Source: Nitrincola tibetensis (GTDB lineage: Bacteria; Pseudomonadota; Gammaproteobacteria; Pseudomonadales; Balneatricaceae). Taken from it: a DNA stretch of 64,000 nucleotides. Shown here one piece after another: positions 18,856 through 28,030 of the stretch. The position numbers and the translations under genes are program-made. The DNA is taken from positions 27,131-91,130 of the forward strand of contig NZ_QKRX01000013.1 of assembly GCF_003284585.1 (NCBI RefSeq), written 5' to 3'. Under the pieces are notes generated by a model. The model was given only the letters and a program-made list of their open reading frames with translations. It did no database searches and had not been told where the DNA came from. Numbering within the stretch: the first letter of the stretch is position 1; each line of letters begins with the position of its first letter.

Positions 18856-19382
18856 TCACTGTGCCTCAGTCTTTTTTGTGAGCATGAGTAGTTTTCGAAT
18901 AATCCTTAAGACCAACACACATGCAACACCTAACGCCATCAGCTCTGCCAGCGGGATGGTGATCCAGACACCCTCATTACCCATAAATTTGGGTAAAAGT
19001 GCCACACCAAGTAGCTAAACTTGCACCCATCGTGCCCATATCGGTGCCTAAAACGAAATACAAGCTCAGGGCAACATTGATGATCACAATCGAGGTCATA
19101 ATCATCATCGAAAACTTGGGATGCCCCAGCGCCTTCAACATAACATCTGAGTAAAAGCATAAGGTAATTGGAAGAATGAAGGGCACAAGTCCTTTGAAAT
19201 AAGCCAGCGCATGAGGCAATAGTCGCTCATCCGCCCCCAAATGTTGCGTTAAGGGTTCTGCAAACATCAGTAAAGCACCTGTAGAAACCAAGCTAACCAA
19301 TACCAACGACCACATACTTAAGAAAAAGCTTACTGACAGGGCTATGTTCTAATAAATGTCTGTTATCTAAATTACTTTGCAT
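18856..19382 (-). pseudogene. Decayed MATE-family multidrug/Na+ antiporter gene
   Basis: On the minus strand an ATG at 19380-19382 with GGAG before it starts MQSNLDNRHLLEHSPVSKLF, a MATE-like N-terminus, then stops after VVVGIG. The reading continues in another frame as SLVSTGALLMFAEPLTQHLG and, further on, ALGHPKFSMMIMTSIVIINV and GTDMGTMGASLATW, which are MATE segments. After a stop near 18977 a third piece reads GVWITIPLAELMALGVACVL, the final helix of MATE proteins. Full members are about 450 residues; here fewer than 180 codons remain, so there are frameshifts and large internal deletions. Confidence 0.85.
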
Positions 19383-19645
19383 GTGTGGCTCCATTTCCTA
19401 ATGGCCTTCCTAGATATCTGCAATGATCAAATGTTGTAAGGAGACTGAAATAGCTGGGGCGGATAAAGGTCACCCAGATCAAGATCCTGATACGTCTTAA
19501 ACGCTGAGGGCTGATGAAGTCTGCATACGATTTTTTTAGACACAACGAAGGAACGAAAGCGTAACCTAAGAAACGCTCCCGTCAAAAATACACCTAAGAC
19601 CTAGAAAGAGTCACTCGCTTTCACGAATGACTCCTAATCATGGCG
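19383..19645. other. Intergenic region without a recognised gene
   Basis: No coding frame or RNA gene is recognised between the MATE remnant and the FabH-like gene. Decayed flanking sequence is possible. Confidence 0.4.
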
Positions 19646-20794
19646 CTAGACTTTGCGTAACACCACTGAACCAACAGAGTAACCAGCACCAAACGAACTC
19701 AGCAAGCACAAATCACCTGATTCTAATCCATCACGATAGCGCTCAAATGCAATGATCGAAGCTGCGGAACTCGTGTTACCAAACTCATGCAAAATGGTTG
19801 GCGCTTCATCTTGCGTAGGATCACGCCCCAGCACCTTACGCGCGATGAGACTGTTCATATTGATGTTGGCTTGGTGCAACCATAATCGACGAAGATCCGA
19901 CGGCGGCAGCTTGAGCGAATTCAAATGATCAAGAATGAGATCTGCCACCATCGGCACCACATCTTTGAAAACCTTTCGCCCCTGCTGCACAAAATAAGTA
20001 TCCGGTGCATCCAAGGAGCGATCTTCACACTTAGTGAGGAAACCAAAATTATTACGGATGTTGTTCGAAAAGGCTGTTTTCAGGCGCGTCCCCAGTATAC
20101 GAAACTGCCGTGAACCCTGCGCAGTATCCGCTGGCTCAACAATCATCGCCGTACAGGCATCACCAAAAATAAAATGGCTGTCACGGTCGCGGTAATTTAA
20201 ATGCGCCGAACAAATTTCTGGATTCACCACCAACACACGTGAAGCACTGCCTGCCTGAAGAGTGTTATCAGCCAATTGCAAAGCAAATGTAGCGGAGGAG
20301 CAGGCAACATTCATATCAAACGCAAAGCCACCCGCCCCCAATGCCTGCTGAACTTCAATTGCCACCGCAGGGTAGGCCCGCTGCAAATTGGAGCAGGCAA
20401 CAATCACGCAATCCAGATCAGCACCCGACAAGCCCGCCTCATCCAACGCCAACTGAGCAGCCTTCACGGCTATTTCAGCTTGTAGACTCAGACTGTCATT
20501 GGCTCGTGGTGCAACATAGGGTTTCATCCGCTTTGGATCAAGAATACCCTGTTTATCGATCACGTAGCGACTAAGAATACCCGATGCTTTGTCAATAAAT
20601 GCCGTAGATGAGGGCTGCAACTCTGCCAGCTCACCTTGCGCTATCTCCGCGCTGTTCTGCGCATTGTAGTCAGCCACAAAAAGGTTAAACGATTCCACCA
20701 ATTCATCATTATTGATGGTATCGATAGGCGTATACAGTCCTACACCACTAATTACATTATTCAAACGGGGCACTCCGAGTAAAATATCTACCAA
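19646..20794 (-). CDS. Beta-ketoacyl-ACP synthase III family protein (FabH-like)
   Basis: The 382-residue thiolase-fold protein has the FabH catalytic triad: Cys165 in MNVACSSATFAL, His in WLHQANINMN (about 309) and Asn in EFGNTSSAAS (about 340). It is longer than housekeeping FabH (about 317) because of extra sequence after ISGVGLYTPIDTINNDELVE (about residues 40-90). FabH-type enzymes start chains from acyl-CoA and malonyl-ACP. The upstream-most start is TTG; a GTG seven codons later gives MPRLNNVISGVG and is an alternative. It neighbours a FabF-like enzyme and a broken exporter gene, which suggests a specialised acyl product, though this is inference. Confidence 0.85.
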   Translation of the reverse strand: MVDILLGVPRLNNVISGVGLYTPIDTINNDELVESFNLFVADYNAQNSAEIAQGELAELQPSSTAFIDKASGILSRYVIDKQGILDPKRMKPYVAPRANDSLSLQAEIAVKAAQLALDEAGLSGADLDCVIVACSNLQRAYPAVAIEVQQALGAGGFAFDMNVACSSATFALQLADNTLQAGSASRVLVVNPEICSAHLNYRDRDSHFIFGDACTAMIVEPADTAQGSRQFRILGTRLKTAFSNNIRNNFGFLTKCEDRSLDAPDTYFVQQGRKVFKDVVPMVADLILDHLNSLKLPPSDLRRLWLHQANINMNSLIARKVLGRDPTQDEAPTILHEFGNTSSAASIIAFERYRDGLESGDLCLLSSFGAGYSVGSVVLRKV

Positions 20795-21039
20795 ATACGT
20801 TCGCCCTGCCTGCTTATCTGTTCAGACGAAAGCGCTTACGCATTCTGCTGTATGTAACAGGCTAAATCCAGCCTCTCTTCGACAGGACCCTCTAAAATGA
20901 TCTTGCACTATAGCCCGACACCTACTTATGTGCATTTCGATATAGAGCACTGAACTCACCCACAAGACGAGGATTGGCATCCCCTTCCGACATGGTATCA
21001 TAGCGAAGCCACCGCCTCCCAACCCAATTCTGAGCTCTT

Positions 21040-23532
21040 ATGCATACAACTGCTTTGCCTATTGATGACGTTCTTCCTCAACTCTGTGAAGCCCTGCAAA
21101 CACCTGGTGTCGTATTGTTAAGCGCAGAGCCAGGAGCAGGTAAAACCACTCGAGTTCCTTTAGCTTTATTAGATGCGCCTTGGCTGATTGGGCAGCGTAT
21201 TTTAATGCTCGAACCTAGGCGTGTTGCTGCACGTAATGCGGCGCTGTTTATGGCGCAACAATGTAGCGAAACGGTTGGAGAAACGGTCGGCTATCGTATT
21301 CGTTTAGATTCAAAAATTAGCCAAAAAACCCGCATTGAAGTTGTCACAGAAGGCATTTTAACGCGTTTACTTCAAGACGACCCTGAATTAACTGGCGTAG
21401 GTTTAGTTATTTTTGATGAGTTCCATGAGCGCAATTTACAATCGGATCTTGCGCTTGCTCTGGTGCACCATAGTCAACAGGTATTGCGACCAGACCTGCG
21501 CATATTGATCATGTCGGCCACATTGGATGTGCAAACACTCACATCCGCTTTAGATGCGCCTTTAATCCAAAGCAAGGGACGCAGCTTTCCAGTCAGTGTG
21601 CATTACCAACCACCCCTGAATACTCAAACATCACTGATTGATCATTGCGCTCAGGTTGTCCGTCAGGCATTGACCCATGAAGGGGATATTTTAGTGTTCC
21701 TTCCTGGTGTTTGGGAAATCAATCAGCTGCAAAATGCCCTACAAAACCTCGCTACAGATATTCAAGTCGCCCCCTTGCACGCGCAACTCAGTAATAAAGA
21801 GCAAGAAATCGCATTAAAACCCGCTGACACAGGAAAACGAAAAATCATCCTGGCGACAAACATTGCCGAGAGCTCAATTACCTTAGAGGGCGTTAGAACT
21901 GTCATAGATAGCGGCTTAGAAAAGCGCAATGTATTTCATGTCAGCAGCGGTTTGAATGAACTGAAAACGCGTCGCATATCACGGGCATCCGCGGAGCAAC
22001 GCTGCGGTAGAGCGGGTCGACAAGCAGCAGGAGTTTGCTATCGCTTATGGCCAGAAAGCACTCATGAGCGTTTAGATGCATACATTCGTGCTGATATTGT
22101 AGAGGCTGACCTAGCACCCTTACTGTTAGACCTCTTACTTTGGGGAGCCGAACCTTCAGAACTTTTTTGGCTAACACCTCCTCCCCTTGCATCCTTACAG
22201 CAAGCACGTGATCTCTTGCAACAATTAGGACTGATCACACAGGATCAGGCACGCTTAACAGAACAGGGCCGAGCCTGTGCAAGCTTAGGCATTGAACCGC
22301 GCTGGGCACATGCACTTGTTTGCGCACAGCGCCTTGGACAGGGAAAAGCAGCTTGCGAGATTATCGCCCTTATTCAGGAGTGGCCAAACAGTCTGCGCAA
22401 AAGTGACGATTTGATACGCCTACTCACTCAGGCGCATAAACACAGTCTCTGGCAACAGCGAGTTGATCCCTTATCGAGACGTTTATGGCAACAGCTTCAA
22501 TCCTTGGCAATCTCTGCGCCTCCGGAAAGCTTAATCAGCCAAGAAGAACTTCCTGCTTTGCTGGTCGCGCTGGCATTTCCAGATCGAATCGCGCGTCGAC
22601 GTGATCACAATCTGCATTTTCTGTTAAGCAATGGTCGAGGAGCAGAACTCTTACCCCAATCGGATCTAGTGTCAGCTGACTGGTTGGCCTGCGCAGATTT
22701 CAGTATTAACCAAACAACGCGTATTCGCCTAGCGTGCGAACTATCCGGCAATCATTTGGAGTTACTGCAATCCTTAGCCCCGCAAATGTTCAGTCAGCGC
22801 ACTCAGATCGGATGGCAGGACAACGGTCAGCACATCGCCCGCCGATCGTTGCATTTAGGCCAGCTTCAAATCAGCAGCGCGCCCTTGCCCGAATTAAGTG
22901 CAGATGATTGGCATAAGGCTTGGAAGGACATCATCAATGAGCGCGGAATAAACTGTCTTCCTTGGCCGGCAGCTGCAGTAAACTTAAGAGCTCGATTGAA
23001 CTTACTTCATGAATATGAAGGCGGCGACTGGCCAGACGTCAGCGACACTGCCTTATTGGGTTCTATGTCTACTTGGTTGTTACCTTTTTTAACTCAAGCA
23101 CGCCATCTACGCGACTTGGATAAACTGGACACCTATTCCGCCCTACTCTGTTTATTAAGTTGGGAGCAACAGCAACAACTTGATCAACTTCTACCTCTTC
23201 AGATTAAAGTACCTAGCGGTTCAAACGTTACCGTAAATTACACACACAACCCGCCCATACTGGCGGTAAAATTACAAGAAATGTTCGGCTACGAAGGCCA
23301 ACCCACGGTGCTAAAAGGTCGTTTACCCTTACTGATACACTTATTATCACCTGCACGCCGCCCCTTACAGATCACAGGAGACCTCCCGCATTTTTGGCGG
23401 CATGCGTACACAGAGGTGCGTAAAGAAATGCGAGGACGCTATCCGAAACACCCCTGGCCTGAAAATCCACTCAGCGCGGAAGCCACCCGCTTAACAAAAG
23501 CGGCTATAGCACGGAAATCAGGCGCTCAATGA
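21040..23532 (+). CDS. hrpB: ATP-dependent DEAH-box helicase HrpB
   Basis: The 830-residue protein is a full-length HrpB: Walker A AEPGAGKTTRVP (about residues 29-40), DEFHERN motif II (about 124-130), SAT motif III, QRCGRAGRQAAGVCYRLW motif VI, HA2 and OB-like regions, and the HrpB-specific C-terminus with LPHFWRHAYTEVRKEMRGRYP. The family belongs to RNA helicases, but the bacterial role is poorly defined. A decayed second copy of its 3-prime part is present at about 54.66-55.02 kb. Confidence 0.96.
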   Translation: MHTTALPIDDVLPQLCEALQTPGVVLLSAEPGAGKTTRVPLALLDAPWLIGQRILMLEPRRVAARNAALFMAQQCSETVGETVGYRIRLDSKISQKTRIEVVTEGILTRLLQDDPELTGVGLVIFDEFHERNLQSDLALALVHHSQQVLRPDLRILIMSATLDVQTLTSALDAPLIQSKGRSFPVSVHYQPPLNTQTSLIDHCAQVVRQALTHEGDILVFLPGVWEINQLQNALQNLATDIQVAPLHAQLSNKEQEIALKPADTGKRKIILATNIAESSITLEGVRTVIDSGLEKRNVFHVSSGLNELKTRRISRASAEQRCGRAGRQAAGVCYRLWPESTHERLDAYIRADIVEADLAPLLLDLLLWGAEPSELFWLTPPPLASLQQARDLLQQLGLITQDQARLTEQGRACASLGIEPRWAHALVCAQRLGQGKAACEIIALIQEWPNSLRKSDDLIRLLTQAHKHSLWQQRVDPLSRRLWQQLQSLAISAPPESLISQEELPALLVALAFPDRIARRRDHNLHFLLSNGRGAELLPQSDLVSADWLACADFSINQTTRIRLACELSGNHLELLQSLAPQMFSQRTQIGWQDNGQHIARRSLHLGQLQISSAPLPELSADDWHKAWKDIINERGINCLPWPAAAVNLRARLNLLHEYEGGDWPDVSDTALLGSMSTWLLPFLTQARHLRDLDKLDTYSALLCLLSWEQQQQLDQLLPLQIKVPSGSNVTVNYTHNPPILAVKLQEMFGYEGQPTVLKGRLPLLIHLLSPARRPLQITGDLPHFWRHAYTEVRKEMRGRYPKHPWPENPLSAEATRLTKAAIARKSGAQ

Positions 23533-23670
23533 GTCATATCGATTAAACCAAAGGGTAACAGGAAATTAGCGCCAACTTTTTGTGGCAAAACTAAATGAAA
23601 AGGATGTATTGAAAATGATTTTACTCAACGATATTTATCGAGGACTAAAATTAAAGGAAATAAAATAAGA

Positions 23671-23747
<77 letters not shown>

Positions 23748-23810
23748 TGCCCGTGAAGACGGTGCGTACTATATGGATAACTCATTTAAAATGCAAGCAC
23801 TTTTTTAAAG

Positions 23811-24947
23811 TCATTCGTTTAAATGTATCGACATCACCCGCCCTGGTGATTCATCTGTCAGCAACCACAAACGTCCTTCCGCGTCTTGACGTATATCTCG
23901 GATTCGACGGCCTAGCCCTTTAAACATCTGTTCAACCTCAACAACAGACTCTGGTTGTTGCGCCGAATCAATCGATACACGGGACACCAAACGATGGCTG
24001 AGAGCACCAGATAACAACTGTCCTTGCCATTCTGGAAAATCATCCCCTGTATAAAACGTTATGCCACTGGGTGCTATTGAAGGCGTCCAATACAGCAAAG
24101 GAGACTCCATTCCCGGAAGGGTTTGATGAGGCGAAATTGAAAATCCTGTGTAATTAATTCCATGCGTTGCTTTTGGCCAACCGTAATTGAGAGACGGTTT
24201 AATCAGGTTAATCTCATCACCGCCTCTTGGCCCATGTTCATGAGACCAGATATCGCCTGTTTCGGGGTGCAGCACCAAGCCTTGTGGATTCCGATGCCCC
24301 CATGAATAGATCTCAGGTTTGGCTTGGGGGTTATCAACGAAGGGGTTGTCATCCGGAATTCGACCGTCATCATGAAGGCGTATAATGCTGCCAGCGTGAT
24401 CCGCCAGATCCTGTGCTCGATCCATTTCACCTCGATCGCCTACTGACAGGTATAAATAGCCAGCACGATCAAACAACAGACGTCCACCAAAATGACGTCC
24501 TCCTGAAGATCGAGGCAGTGCTTCAAAGATATCTTCATGATCGGTAAGACGCCCGTCTTGATAACGAGCACGGATCACACGCGTTGTTAGACCTTCAGCG
24601 GTTCTATCTGAAAAAGATAAATACAACCAACGGTTCTCTTCAAACGCGGGATGCAAGGCAATGTCGAGCAATCCCCCCTGCCCAGAAGCCGCCACTTCAG
24701 GCACTCCCTCAACAGGCCTATCAAGCAGAATGCCCTCTTCTATTAAACGTAAACGACCTGGACGCTCCGTTACCAAAATCCCACCTTCAGGCAAAAATGC
24801 AAGAGACCATGGGTGTGCCAAACTATCAGCATGCGTCTTTAAGTGCACTGGATAGATGTCTGTCGAAAAACGATCATTGCTCCACCCCAAAGAGGAATGA
24901 ACACCCAAAGTCAAACAGACTAAAAGCGAACACGTCTTTAATTTCAT
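23811..24947 (-). CDS. PQQ-dependent aldose sugar dehydrogenase (YliI/soluble GDH type)
   Basis: The 378-residue protein has a signal peptide (residues 1-22) and the six-bladed beta-propeller of the glucose/sorbosone dehydrogenase family. Visible family segments are LAHPWSLAFLPEGGILVTERPGRL, GGLLDIALHPAFEENRWLYLS, GGRHFGGRLLFDRAGYLYLSVGDRG and WSHEHGPRGGDEINLI, the last containing PQQ/calcium contacts. It should oxidise aldoses in the periplasm to lactones. It borders the sugar catabolism region, which fits, but whether this organism makes PQQ cannot be told here. Confidence 0.9.
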   Translation of the reverse strand: MKLKTCSLLVCLTLGVHSSLGWSNDRFSTDIYPVHLKTHADSLAHPWSLAFLPEGGILVTERPGRLRLIEEGILLDRPVEGVPEVAASGQGGLLDIALHPAFEENRWLYLSFSDRTAEGLTTRVIRARYQDGRLTDHEDIFEALPRSSGGRHFGGRLLFDRAGYLYLSVGDRGEMDRAQDLADHAGSIIRLHDDGRIPDDNPFVDNPQAKPEIYSWGHRNPQGLVLHPETGDIWSHEHGPRGGDEINLIKPSLNYGWPKATHGINYTGFSISPHQTLPGMESPLLYWTPSIAPSGITFYTGDDFPEWQGQLLSGALSHRLVSRVSIDSAQQPESVVEVEQMFKGLGRRIRDIRQDAEGRLWLLTDESPGRVMSIHLNE

Positions 24948-25131
24948 GAAATTAGCTCCTGTTTCAACTGCAAATGCGCCATCTTATCTCTGACAACTCA
25001 ATCACTTTTAAATTCAAACTGACTGGTCTACTATAGACTAACCTTAGGCTTATGACTAAATATGCACACTGCACGAACAAAGGTAATAAACGTCTTCCAT
25101 TTCTGGAAAATATAAATATAAAGGTCTTATT

Positions 25132-26139
25132 ATGAATTCAAAGAACCTTCTAACAGCTCTAGCAGCAAGCTCTTTCCTGTTAATGAGTAGCCCGACCTTC
25201 TCGCAAGAAACACGTGAGTTTTCAGTCTCAACCGTTTTATCGGATGCCTTTCCCTGGGGGCAAGCAGCGGTGAAATGGGCAGAGCTCGTTGAAGAGCGCT
25301 CAGAAGGACGCATGAAACTAACCATTTATCCAAATGCGCAACTGGTCTCTGGTGACCAAACCCGTGAGTTTTCGGCTATGCGCAGTGGCATCATCGATAT
25401 GGCCGTTGCATCGACCATTAACTGGTCGCCTCAAGTCCCCGAACTCAACCTCTTTTCCCTGCCTTTCTTAATGCCTGATGCAGCTGCCATTGATGCAATC
25501 ACACAGGGCGAGGCTGGACAGGCTATTTTTGAGGCCATTGAAAAACGCGGTGTCATTCCACTCGCGTGGGGTGAGAACGGTTTTCGTGAGCTTTCCAACT
25601 CCCGTGGCCCTATCAGTCAACCCGATGACCTTAAGGGCTTGAAAGTTCGTGTAGTCGGCTCACCCTTGTTCCTAGACACATTCAACACGCTTGGCGCGAA
25701 CCCAACCCAAATGAGCTGGGCCGATGCGCAACCTGCACTCACTACCGGAGCCGTTGATGGACAAGAAAACCCTCTGTCCGTTTTCGACGTTGCACGTATT
25801 GACCAAGTAGGCCAAAAACACCTGACCCTATGGCGCTATATGGCCGACCCCTTGGTATTTGGTGTTAACCAACGCGTTTGGAACTCACTATCAACTGAGG
25901 ACCAAACACTGTTGAAAGAGGCCGCAATTGAAGCTGGCGCGTGGGAAATTGCCAAATCACGTGCTGAACTGGTTGAAACCTTAGAGCGCATCAAGGAACG
26001 TGGTGTTGAGGTATCCGAACTCACACCCGAACAGCACTCCGCATTTGTCGAAGCGACGCAAAGTGTTTACGAAAAATGGGTTCCACGCATTGGCGAGGAT
26101 CTGTTTACCAAGGCAAAAGCGGCTGTAGACGCGCGTTAA
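25132..26139 (+). CDS. dctP: TRAP transporter substrate-binding protein (DctP family)
   Basis: The 335-residue periplasmic protein has a signal peptide (about 1-24, ending TFSQ) and the DctP fold: DAFPWGQAAVKWAELVEERSEGRMKL near the N-terminus, GLKVRVVGSPLFLDTFNTLGANP containing the conserved arginine that usually binds a carboxylate, and AWADAQPALTTGAVDGQENP-like core (here MSWADAQPALTTGAVDG). It heads the dctP-dctQ-dctM-mutarotase cluster. The linked hexose-6-phosphate mutarotase points to a sugar or sugar-acid ligand; the ligand is not provable from sequence. Confidence 0.93.
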   Translation: MNSKNLLTALAASSFLLMSSPTFSQETREFSVSTVLSDAFPWGQAAVKWAELVEERSEGRMKLTIYPNAQLVSGDQTREFSAMRSGIIDMAVASTINWSPQVPELNLFSLPFLMPDAAAIDAITQGEAGQAIFEAIEKRGVIPLAWGENGFRELSNSRGPISQPDDLKGLKVRVVGSPLFLDTFNTLGANPTQMSWADAQPALTTGAVDGQENPLSVFDVARIDQVGQKHLTLWRYMADPLVFGVNQRVWNSLSTEDQTLLKEAAIEAGAWEIAKSRAELVETLERIKERGVEVSELTPEQHSAFVEATQSVYEKWVPRIGEDLFTKAKAAVDAR

Positions 26140-26145
26140 TTTAGC

Positions 26146-26178
26146 CTCCGGTATCTGCGTAAGCCACAGATACCGGAG
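26146..26178 (+). terminator. Intercistronic hairpin between dctP and dctQ
   Basis: A 12-bp perfect stem (CTCCGGTATCTG/CAGATACCGGAG) with a 9-nt loop starts 7 bp after the dctP stop. No T-run follows. It probably acts as an attenuator or mRNA 3-prime stabiliser that keeps binding-protein mRNA above membrane-subunit mRNA. Confidence 0.75.
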
Positions 26179-26207
26179 CTCATATATGGCTTGAATCCCC
26201 CCTCATC

Positions 26208-26687
26208 ATGTCAAACCCTAAATCGAGACCTGAATCCTGGATTGCTGCAATAGCCTTATCGGCTATCTGCTTAATCAGTCTAGGTAACGTTGTTGTTCGA
26301 TATACGACCAACGCCTCCTTTGCCTTTACTGAAGAATTTTCGGTTTTTTTGTTGGTGGTGTTAACCTTTGCAGGTGCGGCGGTTGCTGCCCGTCATAATG
26401 AACATATCCGCATTACCTTTATTGAAGACAAGCTTCCGCTTTTTTGGAGGCGAATACTGCTCATCGCCCAGGCCTTCTTTAGCCTGATTCTGCTAAGTCT
26501 GATTACTTGGTATGGAGGGTTGCTAACCTATGAAGAATATCAATGGGAGTCCCTTTCTCCGGGACTTGGCTATCCCACTTGGATCTATCTGATCTGGCTT
26601 CCCATCCTCTCGCTGGCGATGATGTATCGATTACTTCAAAGCCTGATTGAGCGCCTTAAGCTCGCCGACACAGGAGCGGATCAATGA
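26208..26687 (+). CDS. dctQ: TRAP transporter small membrane subunit (DctQ family)
   Basis: The 159-residue protein has four predicted membrane helices and the DctQ signatures NVVVRYTTNASFAFTEEFSVFLLV and AVAARHNEHIRITFIED. It pairs with DctM to form the membrane part of the secondary TRAP transporter, which is driven by Na+ gradients. Its stop overlaps the dctM ATG (ATGA). Confidence 0.93.
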   Translation: MSNPKSRPESWIAAIALSAICLISLGNVVVRYTTNASFAFTEEFSVFLLVVLTFAGAAVAARHNEHIRITFIEDKLPLFWRRILLIAQAFFSLILLSLITWYGGLLTYEEYQWESLSPGLGYPTWIYLIWLPILSLAMMYRLLQSLIERLKLADTGADQ

Positions 26688-27988
26688 GTCCAGACTTAAT
26701 TATGTTACTGGTCTTTGTGGTAATGATGCTCATGGGGGTTCCGGTCGCCTTCGCCTTGGGGCTCGGTGGCGCGGCAGGCATTGTTGTTGGCTTATCGCCA
26801 GACATGCTAGCAACACTTGGCACTAACACCTACAACAGCATTGCGAAATACCCTTTAATTGCCATTCCACTATTTATCTTAACGGGTCTGATTTTTGAAC
26901 GTGCAGGGGTCGCAGCAAGCTTAGTTCGCTTTGCTCAATCCTTAATCGGACCACGCCACGGTGGTTTAGCGCTGGTCGCTGTCATTGTCTGCTTAATCAT
27001 GGGCGGCATGAGTGGATCTGGCCCTGCCGATGCCGCCGCTGTTGCTATGGTGATGTTGCCCAGCATGACGAAAGCGGGCTATCCAAAACCTTTTTCGGCC
27101 TCTTTAATTGCAGCATCCGCCTCCACCGCCATTTTAATCCCGCCTTCAATTGCGCTGATTCTCTATTCAGTCGTCATGCCAGGTGTTGATCTTAGAGCGC
27201 TATTTGCGGCAGGTTTATTTCCAGGTATTTTGGCAGGTTTATCCTTACTCATTCCCGCTTGGTGGATGGCAAAGCGCCATGGTTGGGAACACCCTGACTC
27301 TGGCGAGCGCCCGCCAATTAAAGAAAGCTTTATTCAGGCCATCCCAGCACTGTTCGCGCCTGTTTTAATCCTAGGTGGTTTGCGCTCTGGGCTTTTCACA
27401 CCAACTGAAGCCGCTGTCGTCGCCGTCACTTATGGCTTTTTAATTGGTGTTTTTGTCTACAAGCAACTGAATTTCAAAGCAATCGGTGCCTTGATGACCG
27501 ATGCCGCACGCATTTCAGGCGTGGTCATGATTATCATCTCGCTCGCTGGAATATTTGCATGGGCAGGCACAACCCTCGGGACATTCAACAGCCTCGCCAA
27601 TGTTCTGCTCAGCTTATCGGATAACAGTTGGGTATTATTGCTCTTAATCATGCTTCTGGTATTAATCGCGGGCATGTTTTTAGATGCCGTCTCTATCTAT
27701 TTGATTATCACCCCGATCCTGATTCCGTTGGTGAATCACTTTGGCTGGAATCCGGTTTGGTTCGGCATTTTGCTGGCAATGAACATTGCCATAGGCCAGT
27801 TTACTCCGCCCGTCGCTGTCAATTTAATGGTCACGACCAAGGTTGCTGAGATAGGACTGGAACGAACCTTCTTATGGGCCTTATTGTTTATGGTCACCAT
27901 GTTCGTATCCTTATTATTGGTCATGCTCATTCCGGGTATTGCTCTTTGGCTGCCAGATAAGCTTGGATTTGTCGTCGGCCCTTGGTAA
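26684..27988 (+). CDS. dctM: TRAP transporter large membrane subunit (DctM family)
   Basis: The 434-residue protein has about 12-13 membrane helices and the DctM family segments GVPVAFALGLGG, KYPLIAIPLFILTGLIFERAGVA, MGGMSGSGPADAAAVAMVMLP and PSIALILYSVV, with FTPPVAVNLMVTTKVA near the C-terminus. It carries the substrate pathway of the transporter and overlaps dctQ by 4 bp. The mutarotase gene begins 42 bp downstream. Confidence 0.95.
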   Translation: MSPDLIMLLVFVVMMLMGVPVAFALGLGGAAGIVVGLSPDMLATLGTNTYNSIAKYPLIAIPLFILTGLIFERAGVAASLVRFAQSLIGPRHGGLALVAVIVCLIMGGMSGSGPADAAAVAMVMLPSMTKAGYPKPFSASLIAASASTAILIPPSIALILYSVVMPGVDLRALFAAGLFPGILAGLSLLIPAWWMAKRHGWEHPDSGERPPIKESFIQAIPALFAPVLILGGLRSGLFTPTEAAVVAVTYGFLIGVFVYKQLNFKAIGALMTDAARISGVVMIIISLAGIFAWAGTTLGTFNSLANVLLSLSDNSWVLLLLIMLLVLIAGMFLDAVSIYLIITPILIPLVNHFGWNPVWFGILLAMNIAIGQFTPPVAVNLMVTTKVAEIGLERTFLWALLFMVTMFVSLLLVMLIPGIALWLPDKLGFVVGPW

Positions 27989-28030
27989 GTCAACCCTTTA
28001 GTTAAATCAACCTATATTGGAGTCATGTAA

